A stretch of DNA of 64,000 nucleotides, taken from positions 124,001 through 188,000 of the forward strand of contig BLAL01000276.1 in the NCBI GenBank assembly GCA_015698045.1, given 5' to 3'. The position numbers and the translations under genes are program-made. Of the stretch, positions 34,971 through 47,678 are shown in pieces. How positions within the stretch are numbered: position 1 is the first letter of the stretch; every line of letters begins with the position of its first letter. The DNA is from Rhizophagus clarus (Eukaryota; Glomeromycota; Glomeromycetes; Glomerales; Glomeraceae). The notes beneath the pieces were generated by a model. The model did no database searches and had not been told where the DNA came from. It saw nothing but the letters and a program-made list of their open reading frames with translations.

Positions 34971-36174
34971 TATAATATTTTGTGTAAATATATCTTGATC
35001 ATCTCGGGTGTCAACGCCCCATGAAGTTCCTGCTGTGCCTTCAGCATAAAATAATATGATAGTTGTTTTAATAAAATGATGATCAACCAATTATGAATTT
35101 TATTTTAGGACGTGCATTAAATACTGTATATTGCTATATTGTACAGTATGATATTCAATGATCCTACCTCTGGCTAAATTGTTTATCCGTTGTCACGAGA
35201 TTTATAATTGCGTAATTCTGGACGGCAATCACGCACTATATTTTCGATTAAAATTCAATGTTCGATTACAACCGAATTGATTTGATTTTTGATTAATTCG
35301 ATTCTAGGGGAATCAATTACAATCCCTATAATATTTACATCCAGATCCATCCCATATTCCCATGAAGTTTTTTATTTTGATAATTTTTTACTTCAACATT
35401 TTCTGAATTCCATTCCAATTTGATTTACAATTTCTTGAATTATCTATTAATGAAATTGATTATCACTTTATCTCGAAATATTCTTCTTGGTTATTCCTTT
35501 CTCATGTTGCATATTTTGCTTAACTTGTTCAAAAAAAATCTTGTTGTAAATTTAATGTTAAGAGCAGAATTAAAGAGATTAATAATATAATCATCATAAA
35601 TGAATATTTTGTGTTTCTATTTATCTAATATTTTATTACGACAAAATTAATGTTTTTTGATGTTGTTTGCGGTCAAAGGTTGCCAGCTTTATAATGAATA
35701 AAATATTTAATGGCATTGGTATGCGATCGTGTGTCAATGTCATTAGATATTCTATTCATTTTAGAACCTTTTACTAAAATCACATTAGATACTTTCTTAA
35801 AATAATTTGTATAAACTGTACCTTTTAAGATGTGTTAATGCTTATAAATCTAATTATTGAATTTATAAAAATATTACGAAGATGTTCATCTTTTCATTAG
35901 TAAACACATTTGTATAACCCAATCATCACAACCTTTGCTTCTTGACGACAACTACATCAGACTACATGCTATGAAGTCCCTTACTATCTTCAGTTCAAAA
36001 ATATTCTAATAACTTGAATAAGTTTCAACAATTCAAAAAGGAGTATTTCATCTGGATAATATTAAGCCCATTACTGCATAATGTAAGTGGTATTTAATTT
36101 ACAATATGTATTTATTAATTTAGAATGGTTGATTAAAAGATGACAATTTGATGCCTATGAAATCAATTATCAAG
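34971..36174. other. Intergenic sequence, no gene seen
   Basis: No coding frame of note. A pocket around 35230-35420 is built of 'aattgattt' and 'gaattcc' phrases in both orientations and may be an old palindromic element, but I could not find its ends. Confidence 0.4.
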
Positions 36175-36605
36175 TTTATTGAAGTTCCGAAAAAGATTTA
36201 TCTTCAAAACTTGCTTGATATTTATGATAAAATTTTCCAACAACAACCAAGATTTTATTGACATCTAAAGTATCATGTTCATTAAAGGAAATTATTTCAC
36301 CACAAATAATCCCTGCTGAAAATAAAAATTAAATTAATAATATATTTATTACTATATAATTTAATCTATTATATAATCATAAGATTATTTGAAAGTTTCG
36401 GATAAATATCTGTTGATTTAATATCTGTTAAAGTTACTTTTTATTTGTTGTTTTTATTGATAAAATTCGCAAATAAGGAACGGTAATATAAAACGACTAT
36501 ATGAGCGCGAATATTTTTACATGTGGATCATTACACTGTCATTACTAACTTCAATTTTGACATCATTCATCGTTTTCCAAATTTCAAGTAGATATTCTAC
36601 AAAAT
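36175..36605 (-). pseudogene. BTB-domain pseudogene (5' part of a BTB-TLDc gene)
   Basis: The minus strand still shows the gene order of the family. The BTB part (36390-36605) has equivalents of FRAHIVVLYYRS, followed by a remnant of the intron. Then comes the start of exon 2 with the ...MLIKILVVVG stretch (36175-36310). Frameshifts, missing bases and loss of everything beyond the start of BACK make it non-functional. Confidence 0.65.
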
Positions 36606-37689
36606 ATGGTGAAACAACCATTGGTTGAATCAATGTACCAATTATTGTGGATGTTAATATACTTCCGCTGATCTGCAGGCCTCACTTCTTACAAAATAAA
36701 AAGCCGCGTTTCTTCTAAATTCCAACCCATAAAGTCCTTTTTTTCCTTTTCTCGCCCAGAAGCATGACTTCTGTTAATGAAGTTCTGTTCAAAAGGTTTT
36801 GAACTACACCTAAACAATATCACCTTATTTGTGATCAGTAGATGAAAAAAACCTACAACACTTTAGCACGTTGTCCCAATCGAACTCCAAAAATCAATGA
36901 TTAAACTGAAAGTAGTATTTTGCTAGAACTGAACTGACGTATCGCGTGATTTCTGGACAAAGGGAAACGCGGAAACTTGTCCGAAAGTTCTCATAGGGAC
37001 ATCAACGTTAGGCGAAGAATCTATCCTTTTCGATTTTTTCTCTAATCGGCATCATGGTATTTTTAGAACGCAGTGAGTATTGGAATGTTGATCTTTTGGT
37101 CTTTTGGAGAGGGTTCTTTACGTTTAAATTATGTTCATAGAATAGCGAAAATTTGGGGTGTTGACCAAAACATTGCTGTAATAGTCTAGTATTATTGGAT
37201 GCGATGCTCTACTATTTCTTTTTTACCCTGAACAAGGACATTACGGTTGCTGAGTGGATGCGACAAACCGTATAAACAATTCAATAGCCAAGACAGAAGA
37301 GTGACCATACTGAATACCTCTTATAATTACTGACTTTGTAGTATTTACGTCAGGTACCATTAAAATACATTTCAAGTAGTAAAAGAAAATGTACCCAAGG
37401 AAGGACTGGCCAAATGACTAAAGCTAGGCTTCGATTCTTTTTCTCTTGGTGCGGATAAAGAAGTAAAAACTTTCATTACAATTCCAACGAGGGAATTTGC
37501 TGTACTGAGAGTTTTTACTACCACCTTAGTATCGTTTTCAGAGTAGCTTAACTCAGAATTAGCTTATTTATAAATGTTTAGTAAATGGTTAAAATCACTT
37601 CCACTCATGTTTCTCATTGTAATATAATAATATAAATAAAAACCATGAAAATTATTTATAACTAGTGTAATTAAGTTTCTAATTGAATT
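36606..37689. other. Unassigned region, less AT-rich than its flanks
   Basis: Around 36650-37560 G+C is visibly higher than nearby. Short open stretches occur on both strands, but I recognise no family and found no terminal repeats. It could be a decayed element. Confidence 0.3.
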
Positions 37690-38500
37690 GATTGTGCAGA
37701 AAGCAAATAAATGATGTAATATCGCTGACCAAAATTCCTGAATTTTTCGCCAACCACTTTAATTTATATGAAGGAAACATTCTTAGTTATTGGCATCAGG
37801 AAATTCGTTACACATTTTATCTATGGAGGTGTGTACGAAATTTTAAATAATTTTCGAAAAGTTTAATTTAATATTATTCGCTTCAGCAAATTCATTTAAA
37901 TCTTGAAACAGATGTTTATATATTTCTTAAGTTTTACTCGTTATAAGTGTGCATACAAGTGGAAGAATTCTTGAATTATCATCGCACAAACCGGAGCATG
38001 AATAGAATATAATTTGTAAAAAATAATATGACTGTCTTAAAAGTTCCATCCATAAGCCAATAGAATGCCTGTGATAAATGGCGGATATAAGCTTTTGTAA
38101 AGTTTAGGACCTTAACTTCCTTAATGACTGAGTCTTTTACTAAGAATGAATCTCCATTTAAAGTGATCTGAAAGGACTCTAGAGCATCAATTAGTTCGCG
38201 GTTAGATTGATATTTCACACGTTTGATTCTTGCACGAAGTGCGTTTTGTTTTGGCACATAAAGCTATTCTTCTGAAATAATGGCCATAATTATATGAATT
38301 ATTTGTACAAGTTGTTTTCTTGTTTTTCTGACTGCTGTTGCAACTTCGCCTCCACTAGGTTAGGGAGAAATGATTATGAGAAAATAAAGAGATTCATTAT
38401 AATATTTTGTTGTTGCTTGACCTTTACAATTTTCTGCTTCGCTTTCTCGCAGCACCAGTAATAAGTATCGTTTCGGACCTGCCCCTTTATCATTAAATAA
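37690..38500 (-). pseudogene. MULE-type transposase pseudogene with FLYWCH finger remnant
   Basis: Down the minus strand there is first a FLYWCH-like piece (YYWCCEK, then CKGQATT) near 38380-38470. Next, an open frame at 38257-37979 has RARIKRVKYQ and FYWLMDGTFKTV, the start of the MULE transposase domain with its first catalytic Asp. Past a stop follow LVCTLITSKT, KHLFQDLNEFAE and EFPDAN...SGWRKIQ near 37720-37960, matching later parts of the same domain. Stops and frameshifts are frequent. The 232-bp MITE at 22219 is of a type such an enzyme could mobilise, but the link is untested. Confidence 0.75.
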
Positions 38501-39017
38501 CCACGAACATTAATTTTTTCGTGGCCCTTTTGAGATATTACAATTTCGCAATTTTATTGTTGTTCATTAATTATTGCAGAGCGATCTTTAAAAGAATAAT
38601 TTAAATGTTATCGATAAATAAATAGTACGGTTTGTTAATTAATAAATTGGTCAATTGTAAGTTTTAGTTTTTTAAGTAATCAAAAAAAAAAAACAATACA
38701 AGAATAAACATTTATTGTACTCATAAAAAAAGGAGGAGGTATCATATGTTTCCTTTTATAAGTCACAAATTTATGTATCTTTTCAAAACCATCATAAATA
38801 TTCATAAGGAAATATTGATTCGTGGATAAAAAATGATTGAATACGTTTTTTCAAATAAAAGCTATACCATTTTTAATATTTTACTTTCATTCTATCCATG
38901 TACTTTTATCAAGTCTTTGAAATAATTAAATAAAAAAAATTATTTACGTTAATATAATTTATATTTTTTATCATTCTGGTTAGTTTTTTTTTTAAATTCT
39001 TATTAATACACAATTTA
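38501..39017. other. AT-rich intergenic sequence
   Basis: No supported feature apart from poly-A and poly-T runs. Confidence 0.4.
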
Positions 39018-39227
39018 CAGCTGAATTCAGTTTACGGGACACATTACGAAATTTGATGCCGACTGCCGAGAACTTGTCGGGTTGCCGGTTGTCGGCAAAT
39101 AGAAAAATAAAAATAAAACATCGTGGACATAACTATAGTAACTACAGTATATTTATATTTTCCGACAAGCCGGCAACCTGAAAGTCTCGGCAGTCGTAAT
39201 GTGTCCCGTACATTATGAAATCAGCTG
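39018..39227. mobile_element. 210-bp TA-flanked MITE with long inverted repeats
   Basis: The ends read CAGCTGAATTCAG and CAGCTGATTTCATAATG, each continuing into ACGGGACACATTACG and GACTGCCGAG...GGTTGCCGG. The arms are about 75 bp. TA lies on both sides (39016-39017 and 39228-39229), as for Tc1/mariner-type elements. Confidence 0.8.
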
Positions 39228-39281
39228 TAAGAGATTCTCATGATCCGATAATCCATTACCGGTAGGGATCTGGTTCACATT

Positions 39282-39890
39282 TGACACTCATTTTACAGAC
39301 AATCATTTTACCGACACTCATTTTACCGACACTCATTTTACCGACACTCATTTTACCAACGCTAATTTTACCCACACTCGCAGTATTTATTACTATTTCA
39401 CTACCCACTTCAGTTATGAAAATTAAAATACATATTTAATACAAAAGACCATGAATATATAAAATAAAATTAATCTGTACTTGAAAAAAAAAATTTCAAC
39501 ACAAATAATAAAAAATTGTCATTACAGCTTATTTCATAATGTACGGGTACATTTCTTGCCGAGAGTAACTCGGTAAAATTCGGTGGAGATCAAAATGAAA
39601 TAAAGTCAACACTGTTATACTCTGATTAGTGCTCCGAATCTAATGACATAATTTTTATCTTATTCTGAGTTTTACCGGATTTGTCGAATGTTACATTATA
39701 AAATCAGCTGTAATATGTAAATCAAAAATTATTCACCCTTATTAATTTTATAAGCAGACGTGTTCAAATTTCAAACGATTGTCGGTAAAATGATTGTCGG
39801 TAAAATGATTGTCGGTAAAATGATTGTCGGTAAAATGATTGTCGGTAAAATGATTGTCGGTAAAATGATTGTCGGTAAAATGATTGTCGG
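39282..39890. mobile_element. Fold-back-like element with inverted 15-bp tandem arrays
   Basis: The left array (39282-39380) has about six units of CATTTTACCGACACT, drifting inward. The right array (39777-39890) has about 7.6 nearly perfect units of ATTGTCGGTAAAATG, the reverse complement of the same motif. Oppositely oriented tandem arrays at two ends are the structure of fold-back elements. The centre contains the TA-flanked MITE at 39525-39710. The frame encoding repeated NHFTD is a by-product of the array. Confidence 0.7.
39525..39710. mobile_element. 186-bp TA-flanked MITE, relative of the one at 39018
   Basis: The ends read CAGCTTATTTCATAATGTACGG and CAGCTGATTTTATAATGTA, sharing the first 20 bases with the element at 39018-39227. 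They are flanked by TA at 39523-39524 and 39711-39712. The inside differs and includes ctcggtaaaattcgg, resembling the surrounding 15-bp motif. Confidence 0.75.
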
Positions 39891-40774
39891 GCCCCATTTT
39901 GTTGCGTATTTTTAGTACAATTTTGATAGAATCATATAACATATTATTATGAAATTAAATGTGTTATAGTACGAGTCATTTGTCACGATTTTTAATTAAG
40001 TAACACTTAAAAGTTAAGAATAACTTTTCAGTGTTATTTAAAAAATTTAAATTCATATAACATATTTGTAGTAAATGAAATTTTAGCGATTTATTTTTCT
40101 TATTTTAAACAGTTTTCCGGTATTGTGTGCTATACTAAAAAAATACAAAAGTCATCTGACCTCTATATATTTCCAAAAAAAAGATGATTTACATTATTGC
40201 AACTTTTTGAAAAAAAAAAACTCAAATAATTTATGCATAGTTAATTATATACATGAAATTCGAAAATCACTATGCTACAAATTGGAAATTTCGTATCGGG
40301 ATCGGCATATTTCAAAATATGACAAATGTAGATCTTTAACATCTCTCTCCAATAACGAAAGTATTATAATTATTATAAAATTAGGATGGGGAGTGATAAA
40401 AACTTGATTGGTTAATTATTTCCTGTAAAAAAATTCCGTGTTTCATGCTACTGTTCACAGTTTCATATATGCAGAATTTGTTCGTTCAGGTACGAATCAT
40501 TGAAGTTCTTACAATAGGAAAATTTTAAATTTATGCAACTATACCGAACACCTTAAACAAAATTATGCACCTTCAGAGAGAAGTGATAGCGACAAATCAG
40601 AATATGGTGGATCGGTTTTCATACGGATCATAGAAAAGTAATACGATTTTTGACTTCTTATTAACACTATAATGTAACGATATGCAAAATTTTCGATGAT
40701 CAATTATTAACTATAAAAGAATGCGCGTTAAATTTACAAGCCCAAATTTTAAACAGAAACAAATAATAAAAAAC
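39891..40774. other. Upstream region of the plus-strand kinase-Sel1 gene
   Basis: A 94-codon frame at 40123-40407 has no recognisable features and is probably chance. No block like the GCGCCAC regions of the other two kinase genes is seen, so this gene may be controlled differently. Confidence 0.4.
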
Positions 40775-43700
40775 ATGACAACAAAAATCATCTTAAAAGA
40801 TTCAACTCATTATATTGAGTGGCTAGAGAGATCAATTATCGATGAACATATCAACTATTATGTATATTCAGACTTTAAAAATATTCAACCAATAGGAAGT
40901 GGTTCATATGGAATTGTCAGTCGCGCTAATTGGAAAAATACTAGTCGTTTCTTCGCTTTGAAATCTTTTAATAATGATAAACAAACTCCGGAAAGAATCA
41001 TAAAAGAGGTAATTTTTAAATTATTCAATCAATAATATATTATATAATTTGTTATATTAAAATTTATTTTCAAATAATATTTTTATATAATGTGTCACAG
41101 TTAAGATTACACCGAAGTGTTGATGTACATGAAAACATCATTCGATTGTGTGGAATCACAAAGATGGAAACTGGTAAGTATTAAAAATTTATTTATTGTA
41201 AAAACAATTTTTCTTAATAATACTAATAATAATTGTATTAAATATAAAAACTGATTAATTAGACGAAATTCAAAGATATTCTTTGGTCTTAGAATATGCT
41301 GATAGCGGCACGTTAAATACTTATTTAAGCAATCATTTTAACGAACTGGATTGGAGTGATAAATTCCACTTAGCATCACAACTGGCTAGTGCTGTAGAAT
41401 TTTTGCACAATAATGATATTATTCATCGTGACCTGGTAATTTATACTTTTAAATATTTATCTATTTTATTATCATTCATTGTACATATGTTAACCCAATC
41501 GTTCTTTATGTAATTGAAGCATGGAAGTAATATACTTATACATCAGAAAAATATTAAACTAGCAGACTTCGGTTTATCAAAAAAAATTGTTGAATCATCA
41601 AATAATACATCAAAATTACTTGGTGTAATTCCGTACGTAGATCCAAAAAGTTTTGACGACAAAGAAAATTATAAATTAAATAAAAAATCTGATGTATATA
41701 GCATTGGAGTTTTATTATGGCAAATTTCAAGTGGATATAAACCTTTTCATGAATGCGATTATGATCCAAGTTTAATGTTATATATATTGAATGGTAAAAG
41801 AGAAGAAATTATTGATAGAACTCCTGTTGAATATAGTAAATTATATACAGGTAATAATATAGAGTATATTTAATATGTCAATATAACACGAATATTAATT
41901 TTATTTATTGATTGATTAGAATGTTGGAAATATGAACCAAATGAACGTCCGAATATACATAAAATTGTTTTAACACTTAAAGCAATCATTTCTCCCGAAA
42001 TTATTGTTTGCAATATCGATGAAGACAAAAAAACAACCTTTTTATCTGAAAAATATAAGCAAATTTCAGAATTAAGTGAGGTAACCCTGGATATAAACAA
42101 TGATTTAAATATTAATAATAGTTTGATGATAAACACTGTGTCAAATCCAAATACTATGTCAGATCTAAATATCATTTCAAACTTAAATATTATGACTAGT
42201 TTAAAAACCACGTCAAATATTTATGTAAGTGAGATAAGTTCACAAAATCATTTAGATGGTTCATCGAATGCATCAGATCAAGAATCATTTTCTTCAATTA
42301 ATCTAATTGAGTCAATATATAGCGAAGTTGTTGATTTATTAATTAGTTATATAATTAAAAAACATGATAAAGGAATTACTTTGGGTCAAGTTCAAGAACT
42401 TCTTGATAAGAAAATATTACAATTAAATCAAAATGTAAATAATCTCATAGATTGGTTATCAAAAAATCAAAATGAATCAAAATATATTTGGTTACTTGGA
42501 TTATTTTATTATTATAATTCTAGCACAGAAGAAAATAATAGTAGTAAAGCATTTGAATTGTTTTCAAAAGCAGCAAATAATAATTATTCAATTGCACAAG
42601 TTTACCTTGCTAAATGTTATTATGAAGGATGCAGTATCGATTGTGATAAAATATTAGCATTTGATTTGTGCAAAAAATCTGTAAATAATGGAAGTATAAT
42701 TGGAAAACTTTATCTAGGATATTGTTATGAATTTGGTTTTGGAACTTTGAATAATGAAAAAGAATCAGCTTATTGGTATAATGAAGCATCTAAAGATGGA
42801 AATACGACAGCAAAACTTTATCTTGCTAATTGCTTTAGATTAGGGAAAGGAGTTGACAAAGATGAAATCAAAGCATTCAAATACTATGAAATGTTAGCGA
42901 AGCAAGAAATTTCTGATGCACAACTAGAACTTGGTAATTGTTTATATAACGGGATTGGGACAAATGTTAATAAAATACAAGCAGAATATTGGTATGAAAA
43001 AGCAGCAAATAAAGGAAATATTATAGCAAAAAATATTCTTAAAAAGAATTATAATAAAAAAACAAGAATTAATATAGAAAATGACAAGCTTTATAAAATA
43101 TTACGGTTTAAAAATTTGAGTCAACTTGGAATATATTATGTTGGAAAAATATTATTAAAAGCAAATTATGAAAAATCATTTTATTATTTTCAAAAAGCAG
43201 CAGAAAATGGATGTAAATATGCGCAATTTAGTTTAGGAAGATGTTATCAATTAGGAATAGGAGTAACAAAAGATGCAAAGAAAAGCTTTGAATTATTTAA
43301 GAAATCAGCTAAACAAGAATATATTGGTGCACAGTTTCAACTTAATTATTGTTATTTCTTTGGATTTGGAACTGAGATAAACAGAGTAAAGTCATTTGAA
43401 TTAGTTAAAATGATGGCTAAAAAAGGAGACATTGATGCAATATATTTGTTAAGTAGACATTATGCACTTGGATTTGGAGTTAATGTAAATGAGAAAAAGG
43501 CTTTTGAAATAATTAAAAAATTAGCAAAAAATGAAAATCAGAATACTAAATATTTATCTGGTGATAAGGAAGTCACAATAAGTCTTTTGTTTTCTCAAAG
43601 ATTAGGTAGATTTAAATACTTGAACGCAAAAATCATTCTTGGTTATTGTTATGCATATGGTATTGGAACAGAAATAAATCATAAAAAAGCATACAAATTA

Positions 43701-45860
43701 TTTAATATGATGGGAAAAAATGGAAATACATTAGCACAATATCATTTGGGGAAAATTCATCTTTTAAAAAATGAGGAAACTAAGGCTTTTGAATTTTTCA
43801 AAAAATCGGCTGATAATGGATTTCCAGACTCTCAATTTCAAATTGGAATATGCTATGATCAAGGAATTGGGACAGAAACTAACAAAATAAAAGCGATTGA
43901 AATAATCAAAGAATTAGCTGAAAAAGGATATTGCTGTGCACAAAGTTATTTAGGAGAATTATATGAGATAGGTAAAGATATAAATAAAGATTTAAAACAG
44001 GCTGTTTATTGGTATTGCGAAGCAGTAATAGAAAGTGGATGTATGGCAGCAAAATATAATTTGGGTGAATGTTATCAATACGGAAATGGCGTAGAAAAAG
44101 ATGAAAGTAGAGCATTTGAATATTATAAAAGCTCAGCTGATCAGGGACATTTTTTTGCTCAATTTCAACTTAGTGAATGTTATTATAAAGGAATTGGAAT
44201 AGAAGTCAATAAAAGAAAAGCATTTGAATCGTATAAAAGAACAGCAGAAATGGGATGTTATTGGGGATATATAATGTTATCTAATTGTTACCAAAACAGA
44301 GAAGTATATGAAGATGAACGAATATTTGAATTATATAAAGAAGCAGTTGAAAAAGGATATGATTTGTCCAAATTTAATTTGACTAAATATTATAAAGAAG
44401 TGGGAAAGGATGAAAAAGAAACGGTTTATATATATAAAGAAGTAATTGAAAAGAAATGTAGACATATATACAATAATCCGATGTGTTGCTTTCAAAACGA
44501 AAAGAGAGAATATAAAATAAAGTCATTTGAACTATATAAAGAAGCAGTAATAAAAGGACATGATTGGGCTAAATGTGATTTAGCTGATTGTTACCAAGAA
44601 GGGAATGGAGTAGAAAAAGATGAAAGAAAAGCATTTGAACTATATAAAGAAGCAGCTGAAAAGGGATATAGGTGGGCATGTAATAAGCTTGTTTATTGCT
44701 ACCAAAATGGAAAAGGAGTGGAAAAAAACGAGAGAAAAGTATTTGAAATATATAAAGAAGCAGTGAAAAAAGGATATGATTGGGCTAAATGTTATATAGC
44801 TGAATGTTTTCAAAAAGGAATAGGAGTGAAAAGAGATGAAAGAAAAGCATTTGAATTGTATAAGGAAGCAGCTAAGGATGGTTATATATGGGCATACAAT
44901 AAATTAGGTAATTGTTACAAAAATGGAATAGGAGTTCAAAAAGATGAAATAAAAGCATTTGAATTGTATAAAGAAATAACTGAAAAGGAAGATAGCTGGG
45001 GATACTTTAAGTATTATAAAAAGTCAGTTGTTCAAGAATATTTAAATGCTCAATTTCGACTTGGATATTGCTATGATAAAGGAATTGGAACAGAGATTAA
45101 TAAGGCAAAAGCATTTGAATTGTATAATATAGTAGCAAAAAAAGAAGTCAATGATGCACAAAATAATCTTGGACATCTATACATGAAAGGTGAAGTACCA
45201 GAAAAGGATTCAAAAAAAGCAGTATATTGGCTCCAAAAAGCTGTGAAAAATGGGAATATTCTTGCATATGATAACTTGGCCATATGTTATGAATTAGGAA
45301 TAGGTACAGAGAAAGATAAAACTAAAGCATTTGTACTTTATGAAAAATCAGCCGAGAAAGGATATGTCAATGCAAAATTTCATCTCGGATATTGTCATAT
45401 AAATGGAATTGGAACAGAAATTAATAAGGAAAAAGGATATGAGTTATATAATGAAGCAGCTGAAAAGGGAAATATTAATAAGATAAATATTCATGAAAAT
45501 TATTATAAAAATATAAAAGAAATAGAAAAAGATTTAAATGAAGCTAATTATTGGTATCAAAAATCAGCAGAATGTAATGATGGATTGGCATTGTATAAAT
45601 TAGGAGAGATTTACGAATTAGGTAAAGGAGTTAATAAAAATGAAGCCAGAGCATTTGATTATTATAAACAATCAGCTGAAAGGGGATGTGTAAATGGAAA
45701 ATATAAACTTGGAAATTATTTTTTTAAAGGAATTATAATTGATATTAATAAAGAAAGGGCATATAATCTTTACAAAGAAGCAGCTGAAGGAGGAAATTGC
45801 GATGCGAAAAAATACCTTGCATTATTTCATAATAAACAAGTTGAGATATGTGAACTGTGA
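40775..45860 (+). CDS. Protein kinase (TKL-like) fused to Sel1 repeats, five exons, plus strand
   Basis: Exons 40775-41008, 41101-41173, 41263-41435, 41520-41850 and 41920-45860 join in phases 0,1,0,1 to give 1583 residues; all introns are GT-AG. An upstream in-frame ATG at 40721 would add 18 residues, but homology favours 40775 (MTTKIILKD). The kinase spans residues about 20-295: [66 protein letters not shown]. All catalytic residues are intact. A linker with a repeated SNLNIM-like phrase follows. About 30 Sel1 repeats occupy residues about 455-1575. They are far more diverged from each other than in the other two kinase genes. The usual spacer starting YNKK interrupts the array after the first seven repeats. 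It converges with the truncated BTB gene, the stops being 80 bp apart. Confidence 0.85.
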
Positions 45861-45940
45861 AGGGTCAGATGCTAGTGAATATTTAGAGGTTAAAGAACAT
45901 TTAAGAATTAAAACTAATAAAAATTCCTTCTCGTTTACTG

Positions 45941-46864
45941 TTAACTTATACTGTATATATTTTGAAAAAAATAACACTTATCTTTATATAATTCTTTTGG
46001 TAAAATTTTTTTATAAGGTGTTACTTTATAGAATTCTTCGGAAGTTAAATTATAGAATTTAATAAGCGGAATACATCGTTGTAATCTATTCTTTAAAGTA
46101 TTAAAATCTTCCTTTGAATAATTTATGGGAACTGAAGGAAGTTCCGGATTTTGAGCAATTCCCCATTTAAGAACATGTTCCCATACTTGCATATCACTCA
46201 TTTGAAGGTTATGATTATCTTGAATAAGCGAAACCAAAAGATTTTCTGGAGTTGAAGAGAAATTTGGTGATTCGAATACGTTTTTAGGATCTTTGGATAT
46301 TAAATTTGTACAATATTTTTGAAGTTCCAAAAAAGAATTGTTTTCAAAAATCATTTGATATAAACTATTAAAGTTTGATTTCATCCAATCCGATTTGTTT
46401 TCAATCAAAAAGGATTGTAGAAGAGTTATTAATTCTTGAAAGTTAAGTTCGTTAGCAGCGACCAAGATTTCAATAATTTCTGATGCATCACATTCATCCA
46501 AGGAAAGTATTCCGCCATAAATATAACTAAAAATAAAAACATTCGTGTATTCTTTTTTTTTTTTTTTTTTAGAAAAAAAGATAAAAATTACATAATAATT
46601 GATTCCTTACCTTAAAATTATTTGAAAAGTTTCAGGTGAAATATTCGGAAATTTAATGTGCGCCAAAGTTCCATCATTTTTTCTTTTGATTGAAAGAATT
46701 CTTCGCAAATAAGGGGAGCGATAGTGTAAGATGACCATATGAGCTCGGAAGATTTTTACATAAGGATCACTACCAACTTCAATAGTAATATCATAATATT
46801 CATCGTCTTTCAAGATATCACGTAGATTACGAGATAAGTTTATCAAAAGCTTATTATTAGCCAT
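45941..46864 (-). CDS. Truncated BTB-BACK protein lacking TLDc (copy 6)
   Basis: Exons 46864-46611 and 46526-45941 join in phase 2 to give 279 residues. The BTB domain (MANNKLLINLSRNL, RAHMVILHYRSPYLRR, SYIYGGIL) and the BACK region (WEHVLKWGIAQNPELPS, CIPLIKFYNLTSEEF) are intact. Homology stops after PKELYKD near 45985, replaced by KCYFFQNIYSIS and a stop. The whole TLDc domain is missing. The breakpoint lies next to the 3' end of the convergent kinase-Sel1 gene, so a rearrangement probably removed it. The residue spanning the splice is Ser where the others have Arg. It may be a functional two-domain protein or a dying copy; codon structure is still open. Confidence 0.7.
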
Positions 46865-47230
46865 AATAATAAGAAAAAAAGTAAAAAATCAAAAGAAACA
46901 ATGAAACATGAAAGAATTCAACGCCATAATTTATAAATAGCAAGAGATTGTCCAGGTGATCGATCATATTAAAGTTAGTGTAAGTGTAACGTAGATCCAG
47001 ATTGATAGATGGATATTGATTCATACATTCTTTATTTAGAATCAAAGGCTTATTATTAGCTATAATTATAAGAAAAAAAAATCAAAAGAAATAATGAATG
47101 AAAGAATTTAACGTCATAATTTATAAATAGCAAGAGATTGTCCAGGTGATTAAAGTTAGTGTAAGTGTAATGTACAGTAGATCCAGATTGATAGATGGAT
47201 ATTGATTCATACATTTATTTAGAATTAAAT
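46842..47230. repeat. Two tandem copies of a ~195-bp promoter-proximal segment
   Basis: Copy 1 (46842-47040) covers the first seven codons of the truncated BTB gene and its upstream DNA. Copy 2 (47041-47228) repeats it with about 90% identity, but its ATG equivalent is changed (ctat for ccat). A third, poorer partial copy lies near 47355-47430. The upstream control region has thus been duplicated. Confidence 0.8.
46929..46942 (-). promoter_or_regulatory. TATA-like box of the truncated BTB gene
   Basis: On the minus strand the sequence gctatttataaatt lies 65-78 bp upstream of the start codon and is repeated in the second copy near 47121-47135. Confidence 0.35.
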
Positions 47231-47678
47231 TCTTTTCTATATTATCATCTGTTATCTTGTTGAAAATTAATCCAAATTCGTAGGTTTTGGGGTGATGGGG
47301 TAATATTACCAATGAATCAATAAATGAACTTATTTAAAAAACCAGTTTTATTAAATGCCACAATTTATAAATATTTAATCTTATGTAAGAGATTAGTCAG
47401 GTGAATATTTTAAAGTTTTTCTGAAATGATAGCGTAACTTATTGATCTGACAAAGAATATTCGGATAATCCGATCAATCAGGACCAACATTCTAGGATTG
47501 CCATTTACCTAAAAAATATTGTATTCGAATATTATCAATTCGAATAAAATAATTAATTTATTTTGTTTTCAAAGAAATGATTTACTATGGTATTATCATT
47601 AATCATTTGAATTATTATTGAACTGCCATTTAAACCGAATATTGGACCAAATTATTTATTGTGATAGTTACTGAATAC

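Noticed and set aside
39748..39942. Frame encoding repeated NHFTD
   Set aside because: It is a translation of the 15-bp array of the fold-back element, with no other coding features.
40123..40407. 94-codon plus-strand frame upstream of the plus-strand kinase gene
   Set aside because: No domain, strongly AT-driven composition and no relative in the window.
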